Shown piece after piece: positions 1 to 7,998 of a stretch of 63,221 nucleotides of DNA. Within the stretch, counting starts at the first letter, position 1. Each line of letters starts with the position of its first letter. The notes under the pieces were generated by a model. It worked only from the letters and a program-made list of their open reading frames with translations, did no database searches and was not told the DNA's origin. The DNA lies in contig VXWI01000078.1 in the NCBI GenBank assembly GCA_009835985.1, positions 1 through 63,221 of the forward strand, in the 5' to 3' direction. The DNA comes from Acidobacteriota bacterium. GTDB lineage: Bacteria; Acidobacteriota; Vicinamibacteria; Marinacidobacterales; Marinacidobacteraceae. The position numbers and the translations under genes are program-made.

Positions 1-49
1 GCTCTCGGTGTAACTGTGAAAACCGGCTCAGCACACAAAATTGCTTACA
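1..49. mobile_element. probable end of an inserted element at the window edge
   Basis: These 49 bases are about 47% G+C, far below the surrounding sequence. They break the GH109-type gene exactly after its conserved RGDR motif. Read on the minus strand the foreign part begins TGTAAGCAATTTTG, so it opens with TG as many insertion-sequence ends do. Only one end is visible and no transposase is in the window, so the family cannot be named. A chimeric contig end is the alternative explanation. Confidence 0.35.
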
Positions 50-877
50 GGCCCGGTCCCCGCGCCCGATGTCCATGCAGTTCGCCACCGGCCCGAGCCC
101 GTGGGTCGGATAGAGGTTCGCGTTCCGGGTGCGCGAGTGCGCCCGCCGCCAGAGTCCCTCGCCGCGGTTCGCGAACTTCACCTCGCGAAGGTCGTGCAGG
201 TAGCCGCCCTCGGCGTGGAGGACCTCCCCGAAGACCCCCATCCGGACCATGTGGAACACCATCATTTCCCAGCGGCCGTAGTTGCAGTTCTCCATCATCA
301 CGCAGTGCCGGCCGGTGCGTTCCGCGGTCTCGACGAGCTGCCAGCACTCGTCGATCGTGGTCGCGGCGGGTACTTCGGTGGCGGCGTGCTTGCCGTTTTC
401 CATCGCCGCGACGCACACCGGGACGTGGAAGCGCCACGGCGCGGCGGTGAAGACGAGGTCGAGTTCCTCATCGGCGCACATCCGCTCGTAATCCCGTTCT
501 CCCCGGGTGTAGAGCGTCGGATCGGGTCCGCCGGCCTCCCGGATGAAGTCCCGCGCCCGCTCGGCGTGCTCGGGCCGGATGTCGCAGACCGCCCGGATCT
601 CGACGCCCGGCGAAGCCCGGTGCACCGCGAGCAGATTCCGGACGTGGACCGTCCCCATGCCGCCCACGCCCACAAAGCCGATCCGGACGTTCGGGACCTT
701 CGGCGCGGTCAGGAGGCCCGCCGGAGCCGCCTGGACGCCCGCGAGCGCGGGGCCGGCGGCTGCCGCTCCCGCCCCTGCGGCCAGCAGTTGCCGGCGACTA
801 ATCTCTGCGCGCCCTCCGCGCAGGGCAGGCAAGCCCACTCTGCGACTTGTCCACGCCTGTCCGTCCGAGCGTCCCAT
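1..877 (-). CDS. Gfo/Idh/MocA-family oxidoreductase, GH109-like, 3' truncated
   Basis: This NAD(P)-dependent oxidoreductase resembles the GH109 group, whose members include alpha-N-acetylgalactosaminidases using a bound NAD+. It starts at ATG 877 and has a twin-arginine motif (SRRQLL, near residues 27-32) followed by an alanine-rich stretch, so it is probably exported by Tat. The Rossmann motif GVGGMG follows near residue 70. Family signatures are APWRFHVPVC, GKHAATEVPA, MMENCNYGRWEMM, GGYLHDLREVKF and YPTHGLGPVA. After RGDR (about residue 275) the match ends abruptly and the frame continues into lower-GC foreign-looking sequence to base 1. The C-terminal half is therefore missing, either through insertion or because the contig ends. 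Family assignment is firm; the substrate is unknown. Confidence 0.75.
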   Translation of the reverse strand, partial: MGRSDGQAWTSRRVGLPALRGGRAEISRRQLLAAGAGAAAAGPALAGVQAAPAGLLTAPKVPNVRIGFVGVGGMGTVHVRNLLAVHRASPGVEIRAVCDIRPEHAERARDFIREAGGPDPTLYTRGERDYERMCADEELDLVFTAAPWRFHVPVCVAAMENGKHAATEVPAATTIDECWQLVETAERTGRHCVMMENCNYGRWEMMVFHMVRMGVFGEVLHAEGGYLHDLREVKFANRGEGLWRRAHSRTRNANLYPTHGLGPVANCMDIGRGDRACKQFCVLSRFSQLHRE

Positions 878-1080
878 ACTGCTGGCTCGCAGACTACTGC
901 AAAGAACCGCCGACGCGCGTCCCCGGCGCTCGGTTTGTTGGCTTGACCGTGCAGTGGGCAGACCGCGAAGCGCACTCGGGTCGCGCAGTGCCAGAGGAAC
1001 GTGATCTCAAAGTCGCTGACTCCGGGTTACTACGCGGCCAACTGGCCCCTAGTCCACCTGCTCGCATTCTTGCTGCAGGC

Positions 1081-1752
1081 CTACCGCAGGCGTTCCTCTT
1101 CGAAAGTTCCCGTGACGCGAAGCGTCCCTCGAACGTCGCGTATCGTCCTGCCGGATGTCCCCACGCATCTGCCGCTGTTGGCAACCACACCAACGACGAA
1201 AAAGCCGTATTCCGAAGCCTCTTCAATGCCGCTGTACTCCGACTTCGAACTTATCACCATAGGTTCGATCTCGATCGATTCGGGGTTCAAGCGCCAACCT
1301 TCAGAGGGACGAAAGCGCCACCGGACCGGTCGAGCACCCACACAGTGAGCGTTAGTTTCGCCGTGTGAGAAGCGCATTCTCCGCGTCTCCACCACGACCG
1401 TTGTGGATTCGGAATCGCGTGCTTGCATGAAGTCCGCAAGACGAGAGTCGATGTCCGAAACATCAGACCTCAGGGCGTCCAAGTCGTCAATGATCTGGCC
1501 CTGCGTGCTACTCACCAAAGCGGCCAGCTCGTCTCCCACGAGTGCCATCTGAGCTCTGTCTTTGGCCGTGGACACGATGACGAGGATCGCGACAATCACA
1601 ACGAGAGCCAAGAGAATGAACCAACCTGACAGCTTCTCGAAAATGACCTCGACCGTTTCACGGGCCTTGAAGAAACCGACCATTAGCACCACGATGAACA
1701 TGAGGCCAGACAACAAGCGCGCGATCTCGTTGAAGGGTTCGAGCCAATCCAT
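1081..1752 (-). CDS. hypothetical two-TM membrane protein
   Basis: This 223-residue protein belongs to no family I recognise. Two hydrophobic segments lie near residues 15-29 and 44-64, so it is probably an inner-membrane protein with both ends on the same side. A polar stretch at about 70-112 (SSTQGQIIDDLDALRSDV and neighbours) looks helical and may form a coiled coil. A soluble C-terminal domain of about 100 residues follows. AGGAGG sits 7 bases before ATG 1752, which supports this start. The codon use is less GC-extreme than its neighbours. The 203 bases between it and the GH109-like gene (878-1080) show no feature I can support. Confidence 0.6.
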   Translation of the reverse strand: MDWLEPFNEIARLLSGLMFIVVLMVGFFKARETVEVIFEKLSGWFILLALVVIVAILVIVSTAKDRAQMALVGDELAALVSSTQGQIIDDLDALRSDVSDIDSRLADFMQARDSESTTVVVETRRMRFSHGETNAHCVGARPVRWRFRPSEGWRLNPESIEIEPMVISSKSEYSGIEEASEYGFFVVGVVANSGRCVGTSGRTIRDVRGTLRVTGTFEEERLR

Positions 1753-1804
1753 TGCCGATCCTCCTACTTACGACGTCGGGTCCGAAACCGACGCTAGGCA
1801 CAAT

Positions 1805-2506
1805 TCATGACAGCGCGCGGCAATCACCGTCCGGCTCCTCGCAGGGCACCGGGTCCCAAAACGAGCCGGTCAGCCCCACGCCGGCGAAGATAGCGCGAGC
1901 CTCCGTCGGAGTGCGCCGCGGCGCTTCGGGGTCGAGCCGGGAGCCGTACCAGACCCGCGAGAGGCGCCAGAGCTGGGGGACCGGCACGGCCGGTCCCGAT
2001 TCCACTCCACGCCCGCGGCACCAGGCCTGAAGATCGTCTTCCGACCGGAAGAACAGCATGTTGGCTCAGGTGAAGCCGATGTCGTCCCACCAGTGCGCCG
2101 CGGGCACCAGCGAGTGGAAGACCCAGCCACATGGCTCCGGGCCGTCGTCCGCGACTTCGAGTCGCAACGGTTCTCCGGAGTGCGCGCAGCGCGACCCGAC
2201 CGTCCCGCCCCGTCCCAGCGCCGCGGGGATCCCCAGCGCGTCCCAGGCGCAGTTCGCGTAATAGCGGACCCCCGCCGACTCGAAGGTGTGCTCGGTGGGA
2301 ATCCCCGAGAAGGGGTTGGCCATCCGGATCGAGACTCCGTCCTCGCCGCTGACGATCGCCCGGCCCTCGCGGAGGCGGTCCCAGGCCTCGAGAACCGGTT
2401 CCACCTCCGATCCCAGCCGCTCGGCGACCCCGGCGGGCGAGGGGGCGATTCCGGTCTCCGCGAAGACCTCCAGGATCGCGGTCCTCACCCGCGTTGCGAA
2501 CGTCAC
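1805..2506 (-). CDS. MerB-like organomercurial lyase with in-frame TGA, candidate selenoprotein
   Basis: The reading frame starts at GTG 2506, 17 bases after the stop of the upstream flavoprotein gene, and runs 233 codons to 1805 with one internal TGA (2066-2068, codon 147). The protein matches the alkylmercury lyase family (MerB, about 212 residues), which cleaves carbon-mercury bonds with two cysteines and one aspartate. The first pair is present as YANCAWDALG (Cys86, Asp89; MerB Cys96/Asp99). The TGA falls in GFT-TGA-ANMLFFRSE, which aligns with MerB Cys159 in SFCCHVHFF; spacing from the first cysteine is 61 residues here and 63 in MerB. Sequence after the TGA stays family-like (MLFFRSEDDLQAWC, RRTPTEARAIFAGVGLTG). 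A SECIS-like hairpin follows. The best reading is UGA recoded as selenocysteine. A nonsense mutation is the alternative, and in that case the gene is a pseudogene. If TGA is read as stop, the product ends at residue 146. Confidence 0.75.
2037..2068 (-). promoter_or_regulatory. candidate bacterial SECIS element after the in-frame TGA
   Basis: On the minus strand the TGA (2068-2066) is followed by 13 bases and then TCTTCC GGTC GGAAGA (2052-2037). This is a perfect 6-bp stem with a 4-nt loop that starts with GG. The loop begins after 19 bases downstream of the TGA. Bacterial SECIS elements typically place a small apical loop, with G in its first two positions, about 16-37 nt after UGA to bind SelB. 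The fit is geometric only; no SelB or tRNA-Sec gene lies in the window. Confidence 0.5.
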
Positions 2507-2523
2507 GGCGGCAGGCCGTTCCC

Positions 2524-4464
2524 TCAGTCCGCGGCGAGGACCTCGGCAACCGCCCGGTGCGCCTCCCGGATGGCGGCGTCGGAGTGCGGGCTGGCCGCCG
2601 AGTCGGTCCCCGCGATGGCGATCCGCCCGAAGGGCTGCCGCGCGGGAATGTGCGGGCGGTCGTCCGGAGTCCCGAAGGACCACTCCGGGGGGTCGAAGAG
2701 GGGGTTGTAGGAATAGGTGTAGCCGTGCGGCCAGCGGTTCACCGTGATCGCCGCGATGTCCCGCTGGTCGTCGAAGCCGCTCCGGCCGAGCATCCGGTTG
2801 AGCTGGTCGCGGATGTTCGCCTCCACGGTCTCGAAGGTAGTGTGGAGGAGCTCCATCCGGCCGATCCGGTGCTGCTCGCGCCGGGAGAGCCCGGGTTCGC
2901 ACGGATAGCGGTTCATCCGGACCACCAGCGGCTCGTCCGGCGAGGTCGAAGTGCGGTAGTCACCGAGCGCGAGCTGCGGCGCGAGCCCGACCGAGGTGTG
3001 GTAGCCGCCGGGGGCCGCGATGGAGGAAACCCCCGCTTCGGTGAACGCCCGCCAGTTCCGGAGCAGCACGCTCGTGTACTGGAGCGGCGACTTCACCGGC
3101 CAGGAAAGGGCGTCCCGCTGGGCCTTCGGCAGTTCGGGCACCAGGTAGGGAATGATGTTGTGCCAGCAGGCGAGGACGACCCTCCCGGCGGCGACCGTAC
3201 GTCCCCGGTCGTCCCGCACGTAGGTGACGCGGGCCGGGCCGCCGTCAACGGGCTCCACCCGGATGACGGTCGAGGACAGCCGGATCCGCGTCCGGTTCTC
3301 CCGGCGGTCCAGCATTCCGTAGTCGAGCGGCGCCATCACCACGTCTTCCATGGTGGATCCCGGGATGGCGCTCGGGATGAGCCCTCGCACGAGCAGCCGC
3401 GTGATCGTGGCGTTGCCGTCCGGGAAGTAGAGGTCCGGATCGCCCTCGTTCGCGCGGGCCTGGTTCTCCCGGCCGTGCTGGCCGCCCGGCTCGTCCGCAA
3501 GCGCGTCCCGCGGCGTCTCCGGAATTTCCATGCCTGAAAACCCCGGCAACCCCTCTTCCCAGGCGTAACGCGCCGGGTAGGCGTCGATCCCGGTGCAGAA
3601 GATTCCCTTCGGTTGATGGTCGAAGAACCAGACCACTCCGGGGTCGCACTTCGCGTGCTCGATCAGGAAGTCCCGGTAGCTGATGGTGGCCAGGAAGGCT
3701 TTCTTTCCCTCCGGCGACAGATCCGGGAGATAGTCCGGCTGCGCGTCGGCGTGGAGCCGGATCAGGTCGTTCCGCACCGCCTCCGGCATCGGCGAGTCGG
3801 CGAGGAACTCGGCGAGCGGCCGGCGTCCCGCGCCGGCGACCAACTGGTCCGTCCCCCAGGTCTCGCGGTCGAAGAACATCGCCCGCTGGAGGCCCAGGTT
3901 TCCGTAGGTGTCCGAAACTGCGGCGATGCTCTCGTAGTAGCGCTTCCGGTCGATCCCGATCTCCTCGAGCAGGCCTTCCGCGATCTCGCCGTATTGCGAG
4001 GGCGCCTCGACGTTCAGGGTGCCGCCGTTCATCAGGTAGGTCCGGCCGTCGAGCCGGAACTCGTTGCGTTTCGCGTGGCCGCCGAAGTCGTCGTGGTTGT
4101 CGAGGACGAGGATGCGGGCGTCCGGGCCCGCCCGTTTCGCGAAGTAGTGCGCGGCGGCAAGCCCCGAGATCCCGGCCCCCACCACCACCAGGTCGTACGC
4201 CTCGCCGGTGTCGGTCGCGGTCCACTCGCGGCCCTCGTGGGCGAACTGGTGCGCGACCTCGAACGACCCCTCGTGGGAGCCGCGCATCCCGGTGCGGAGC
4301 GGCGGGTAGTCCGTCTCGCCCGCCCGGTCGATCTCCGCCTGGAACTCCGGGACCTCGCGGCAGGCGAGGGCCGCCCCGGTGAGGGCGACCGGAACCCCGG
4401 AGAGGAAATCGCGGCGACTGACGCCGTCTCCGAACGGGCGGTACGTCTTCGTCGGCGAGGTCAT
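2524..4464 (-). CDS. Tat-exported FAD-dependent oxidoreductase, spermidine dehydrogenase-like
   Basis: This 646-residue flavoprotein starts at ATG 4464, with GGAGG 7-8 bases upstream; more upstream in-frame starts lack such a site. A Tat motif SRRDFLSG lies at residues 16-23, so the folded FAD protein probably goes to the periplasm. The FAD-binding dinucleotide fold begins at residue 91 (LVVVGAGISGLAAAHYF), followed by DNHDDFGGHAKRNEF. The overall pattern resembles SpdH-type NAD(P)/FAD amine dehydrogenases, including the C-terminal FAD motif GRIAIAGTDSAAS. The true substrate could be a polyamine or another amine. The stop is 17 bases before the MerB-like start on the same strand, so the two are probably co-transcribed. 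Confidence 0.75.
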   Translation of the reverse strand: MTSPTKTYRPFGDGVSRRDFLSGVPVALTGAALACREVPEFQAEIDRAGETDYPPLRTGMRGSHEGSFEVAHQFAHEGREWTATDTGEAYDLVVVGAGISGLAAAHYFAKRAGPDARILVLDNHDDFGGHAKRNEFRLDGRTYLMNGGTLNVEAPSQYGEIAEGLLEEIGIDRKRYYESIAAVSDTYGNLGLQRAMFFDRETWGTDQLVAGAGRRPLAEFLADSPMPEAVRNDLIRLHADAQPDYLPDLSPEGKKAFLATISYRDFLIEHAKCDPGVVWFFDHQPKGIFCTGIDAYPARYAWEEGLPGFSGMEIPETPRDALADEPGGQHGRENQARANEGDPDLYFPDGNATITRLLVRGLIPSAIPGSTMEDVVMAPLDYGMLDRRENRTRIRLSSTVIRVEPVDGGPARVTYVRDDRGRTVAAGRVVLACWHNIIPYLVPELPKAQRDALSWPVKSPLQYTSVLLRNWRAFTEAGVSSIAAPGGYHTSVGLAPQLALGDYRTSTSPDEPLVVRMNRYPCEPGLSRREQHRIGRMELLHTTFETVEANIRDQLNRMLGRSGFDDQRDIAAITVNRWPHGYTYSYNPLFDPPEWSFGTPDDRPHIPARQPFGRIAIAGTDSAASPHSDAAIREAHRAVAEVLAAD

Positions 4465-4517
4465 GGTCGGGCCTCCGGTTGGCGTGCGGCGCCGCGTCCT
4501 CCGCAGGATAGGATCGG

Positions 4518-5015
4518 ATGGCTGCCCTCGGCCGGCGGAAGGGACGAACACCGCTTGTACCACATTTGCCCCCGCCGCGACGCCTTGCCGCCGGGGTTTC
4601 CGGCCCGATTCCGGTGGCGCCGTTGATTCCGCCAGCGCCGTTTTCGGTTCCGGGGAGCGAAGGCAAGTTCCGGCGGGTTCACGCCGTCGTGCGGCGGGTG
4701 CCGGAGGGCCGGGTGACCACCTACGGCCGGGTGGCGCGCGCGGTGACTGCCGCCGGATATCCGCTCTCGGCGCGGGCGGCCGGCTGGGCGCTCCGGAACT
4801 CTCCCGAGGGCGTTCCCTGGCACCGGGTGGTGAACGCCGAGGGCGCGCTCTCCGCTGAACTCAGCGGGAACTGCGAACCCGGCCGGCAGCGGGCGCTGCT
4901 CGCCGGGGAAGGCGTCCCCTTCGACGAGCGGGGCCGCGTGCGGCTCGACCGGTGCCTCTTCGATCCCGCCGACTCGGACGCGTTCTTCTTCCCCGGCGGG
5001 GAGGCCTCCCCGTGA
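4518..5015 (+). CDS. alkyltransferase-like protein (ATL), MGMT DNA-binding domain
   Basis: The conserved part (FRRVHAVVRRVPEGRVTTYG onward, near residues 51-130) is the C-terminal DNA-binding domain of O6-alkylguanine-DNA alkyltransferases. The active-site PCHRV motif is PWHRVV here, with tryptophan in place of the acceptor cysteine. That is the mark of ATL proteins, which bind O6-alkylguanine but do not transfer the alkyl group, and instead flag it for nucleotide excision repair. At 165 residues it is longer than a typical ATL because of a proline-rich N-terminus of doubtful reality; the true start may be later. The stop overlaps the GTG start of the next gene. Confidence 0.75.
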   Translation: MAALGRRKGRTPLVPHLPPPRRLAAGVSGPIPVAPLIPPAPFSVPGSEGKFRRVHAVVRRVPEGRVTTYGRVARAVTAAGYPLSARAAGWALRNSPEGVPWHRVVNAEGALSAELSGNCEPGRQRALLAGEGVPFDERGRVRLDRCLFDPADSDAFFFPGGEASP

Positions 5016-6334
5016 CGGCGGCCCGCACGCGGTTCCGGCCGACCCGGGTGGATGCCGCGGGGCTCCTCTGCGCCGCGCTCTACCTCGGCCTCGCGTCGCT
5101 TGCCCGGGGCCCCGGCGATCCGGGAGTCGCTTCGTTCCTGTTGATCTCGGCGGCGGCCGCGGCGCTGACGTTCGCGGTCTACGCCTGGTCGTCGAAGGAG
5201 CCGGGCCGGGTCTCCCTGGGGCGGCTCCTGCTCTGGGCGGTTGTGTTTCGGGTCATCGGCCTCTTCGGGGGACCGTTCTTCGAAGACGACTACTTCCGCT
5301 ACCTCTGGGACGGCTACCGCTTCGCGCAGGACGGCACCCCGTACGGGCTGGCTCCGGAGGCCTTCTTTGCCGACCCCGCGGTCCCGGCGCTCTTCCAGGG
5401 AATCCTCGACCGGATCAACTTCCCGGAGCTGCCGACGATCTACGGCCCGGGGACGCAGCTTGCCTTCCTCCTCGGCTACGGCGTTGCGCCCGGCAGCGTG
5501 GCGGCGCTGCAGGCCGTCTTCATCCTCTTCGACCTGCTCACGATCGGCGTCCTGCTGCGGCTGGCGCCGCCCCGCGCCGTCCTGCTCTACGCGTGGTGTC
5601 CCCTGGTGGTGAAGGAGGTGGCCTTCACCGCCCACCCCGACGGCTTCGCGGTCTTCTTCGTGCTGGCCGCGGTCCTGCTCGCCAAGCGGGAGCGGCTGCA
5701 CGCCGCGGCCGCGCTCCTCGCTTTCGGCGCGGCGGCGAAAGTCCTCGCGCTGGTGGTGGTCCCGTTCGTGCTGCGTCGGGTCCGCTGGACCCACTGGGCG
5801 GTCTTCGGCGGAGTGGTGGCGCTCCTCTACCTGCCGTTCGCCTGGCAGGGGGGCAGCGACCTCCCGACGCTCTTCGTGTTCGCGCGCGAATGGGAGTTCA
5901 ACGCCTCGGTCTTCGCACTGCTGACGCCGCTCGTGCCCAACGTGGCCGCCCGGGTCGTCTGCGGGGGGTTGTTCCTCGGGGCTGCGGCGTGGCTCTACTC
6001 TCGCGAACGGGGTTCCGGCCGGAACGTTCCCCCCGGCGACCGGCTCTACGGCCTGCTCCTCGTCCTGGCGCCGGTGGTGAATCCCTGGTACCTGCTGTGG
6101 GTGCTGCCCTTCGCGGCGATCCGTCCGAGCCTCTGGGCATGGACGGCTTCGGTGGCGGTGCTGCTTTCCTACGCCACCGGACTGAATCTCCAGGACATGC
6201 ACCTCCATCCCTTCGGGCATCCGCCGTGGGTGCCGGCCGTGGAGTACGGGGTGATTGCGCTTGCGCTCGCGGCCGGCATCGTCTGGCGCCGGAAGGCGGC
6301 CTCGCGGGAGGGGAGGGCATGTACCGCGGGCTGA
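5012..6334 (+). CDS. GT-C type polyprenyl-phosphate-dependent glycosyltransferase, membrane
   Basis: This 440-residue polytopic membrane protein has roughly ten hydrophobic segments. The acidic motif FEDDYFRYLWDGYRF sits in the first large periplasmic loop, as expected for GT-C mannosyl/glucosyltransferases that use lipid-linked sugars. GTG 5012 overlaps the stop of the ATL gene and has GGGGAGG 7 bases upstream, so it is preferred over a longer N-terminus. The next gene encodes a GT2 enzyme of the polyprenyl-phosphate-sugar synthase type and overlaps this one by 16 bases. The likely joint job is to make a lipid-linked sugar and then transfer it outside the membrane. The acceptor is unknown. 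Confidence 0.7.
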   Translation: MTAARTRFRPTRVDAAGLLCAALYLGLASLARGPGDPGVASFLLISAAAAALTFAVYAWSSKEPGRVSLGRLLLWAVVFRVIGLFGGPFFEDDYFRYLWDGYRFAQDGTPYGLAPEAFFADPAVPALFQGILDRINFPELPTIYGPGTQLAFLLGYGVAPGSVAALQAVFILFDLLTIGVLLRLAPPRAVLLYAWCPLVVKEVAFTAHPDGFAVFFVLAAVLLAKRERLHAAAALLAFGAAAKVLALVVVPFVLRRVRWTHWAVFGGVVALLYLPFAWQGGSDLPTLFVFAREWEFNASVFALLTPLVPNVAARVVCGGLFLGAAAWLYSRERGSGRNVPPGDRLYGLLLVLAPVVNPWYLLWVLPFAAIRPSLWAWTASVAVLLSYATGLNLQDMHLHPFGHPPWVPAVEYGVIALALAAGIVWRRKAASREGRACTAG

Positions 6335-7080
6335 GGGTCGGCGCCGTCGCCCCCGCCCGGGACGAGGAGCGGAGCATCGGTCCCGTCGTGAGGGATCTGC
6401 TCGCGCTCACGGATGCGGCGGGCGGGCGGCTGATCGACGAGTTCGTGGTGTGCGACAACGGCTCCACCGACGGGACGGCGTTCCGGGCGCAGGAAGCCGG
6501 GGCCCGGGTCGTGCGTCAGGATCGGCCGGGCTACGGCATCGCCTGCCTGACCGCCCTGGCGTCGCTCGCGCCCGCGGACGTGGTGCTGTTCACCGACGGG
6601 GACGGATCCTTCGTCGCGGCCCAGGCCGAGAGTCTGCTCGCCGAGGTCGCCGGAGGCGCGGACCTCGTGATTGGATCCCGGGTGCACGGCCGCGCCGAGG
6701 CGGGTGCGCTCTCGTTGCCGCAGGTGGCGGGGAACCGGGTCGCCGCCCTCCTGATCCGCGTGCTCTGGGGGCAGCGGATCAGCGACCTCGGACCCTACCG
6801 GGCCATCCGGGCCGTTTCGCTGCGCCGGATCGCGATGCAGGACCGGGCCTACGGGTGGACCGTCGAGATGCAGATCAAGGCGATCCAGCACGGTCTCAAG
6901 GTCGTCGAGATCCCGGTGGACACCCGGAGGAGACGCTACGGCCGGTCCAAGGTCGGGGGCACGATCCGCGGCGTCGCGGGCGCGAGCGCCGGCATCCTGG
7001 GAAAGATCGCTAGGCTATGGGTAGAACAGAAATCCCAAGCCCTCCGGACAGGCCGGAGAAAGGAGGTGGATCGCTCATGA
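6319..7080 (+). CDS. family 2 glycosyltransferase, dolichol-phosphate-mannose-synthase-like
   Basis: This 253-residue cytoplasmic GT-A fold enzyme carries CDNGSTDGT (nucleotide-sugar site) and FTDGDGSF, containing the metal-binding acidic motif. No strong membrane segment is seen, which fits the short DPM1-like class that transfers a sugar from GDP- or UDP-sugar to polyprenyl phosphate. ATG 6319 lies inside the end of the upstream GT-C gene, with GGGGAGGG just before it. The stop overlaps the ATG of the DUF547 gene. This supports a translationally coupled operon. Sugar specificity cannot be read from sequence. Confidence 0.75.
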   Translation: MYRGLRVGAVAPARDEERSIGPVVRDLLALTDAAGGRLIDEFVVCDNGSTDGTAFRAQEAGARVVRQDRPGYGIACLTALASLAPADVVLFTDGDGSFVAAQAESLLAEVAGGADLVIGSRVHGRAEAGALSLPQVAGNRVAALLIRVLWGQRISDLGPYRAIRAVSLRRIAMQDRAYGWTVEMQIKAIQHGLKVVEIPVDTRRRRYGRSKVGGTIRGVAGASAGILGKIARLWVEQKSQALRTGRRKEVDRS

Positions 7081-7946
7081 AGAGCGAAGGAATGACCGGG
7101 AACGGGCTGCGGCGCCCCGTGCTGGCGGTGCTGACCGTCCTGGCGGCTGGAGCCTGGCTCGGAGCCAGCAACTGCGCGACGAACGGGTTGGACCCGCTGG
7201 TCTCGTGGGCAGATCACGACAACACGAACGCCGACACCATCGATCACGCCGCGTGGCAGGCGGTTCTGGACGGCTACCTGCGCACCGACGATCCCTCGGG
7301 TGTCCACCTGTTCGATTACGGCGGACTCAAGGCGAACGGGGCCGACCGGGGACGCCTCCAGGGGTACATCGCGCACCTCGAGGGGGTGGACCCGCGCCGT
7401 TACTCACGCGACGAGCAGATGGCCTACTGGATCAACTTCTACAACGCGCTCACCGTCGAGACGGTGGTCGAGGAGTATCCCGTGGACTCCATCAAGAAGA
7501 TCCACGAAGGGATCGTGCCCCTGTCCGGTCCCTGGGGCGACCGGCGCGCCACCGTCGCCGGGCAGCGGCTGACGCTCGACAACATGGAGCACGACATCCT
7601 GCGCGCGCTCTGGCGGGATCCCCGGATCCACTACGCGGTGAACTGCGCGAGCATCGGCTGCCCGAACCTGATGCCGACGGTGTTCACCGCGGCGAATCTC
7701 GAGGAGATGATGGATGCGGCGGCGCGCGCCTACATCAACCACCCGCGGGGTGTTGAGCTCCTGGACGAGGCGTTCGGCGTCGTCTCGAGCATCTACACCT
7801 GGTTCCAGGAGGACTTCGGCGGCAGCGAGACCGGCGTGGTCGAGCATCTGCTCCTTTACGCGGAGCCCGAACTCGCGGAGCACCTCCGGAGCTTCGAGGG
7901 CGGTTTCGACTACGAGTACGACTGGGACCTCAACGACGCGAGTTGA
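7077..7946 (+). CDS. DUF547 domain-containing exported protein
   Basis: This 289-residue protein has a hydrophobic N-terminal segment (residues about 13-30) ending near a Cys (ASNCATN), so it is an exported protein or possibly a lipoprotein. The DUF547 domain covers most of the rest, with the conserved stretches AYWINFYNALTVETV and HYAVNCASIGCPNL. The biochemical function of DUF547 is not established. The start is clear: AAAGGAGGTG (7059-7068), a near-perfect ribosome site, precedes ATG 7077, which overlaps the stop of the glycosyltransferase. Strong translation of this last operon gene relative to the others is likely. Confidence 0.8.
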   Translation: MKSEGMTGNGLRRPVLAVLTVLAAGAWLGASNCATNGLDPLVSWADHDNTNADTIDHAAWQAVLDGYLRTDDPSGVHLFDYGGLKANGADRGRLQGYIAHLEGVDPRRYSRDEQMAYWINFYNALTVETVVEEYPVDSIKKIHEGIVPLSGPWGDRRATVAGQRLTLDNMEHDILRALWRDPRIHYAVNCASIGCPNLMPTVFTAANLEEMMDAAARAYINHPRGVELLDEAFGVVSSIYTWFQEDFGGSETGVVEHLLLYAEPELAEHLRSFEGGFDYEYDWDLNDAS

Positions 7947-7998
7947 CGTCAAGCGGTCCGGAAGGGGGGCACCCGGCTTCCTGTCCGGAGCCAGGCGG

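Noticed and set aside
2060..2075. TGA at 2066 as a simple sequencing error or a plain gene end
   Set aside because: Not fully excluded, but the downstream hairpin, the exact match to the catalytic Cys position and 86 further family-like codons make recoding the better reading. It remains the main alternative.
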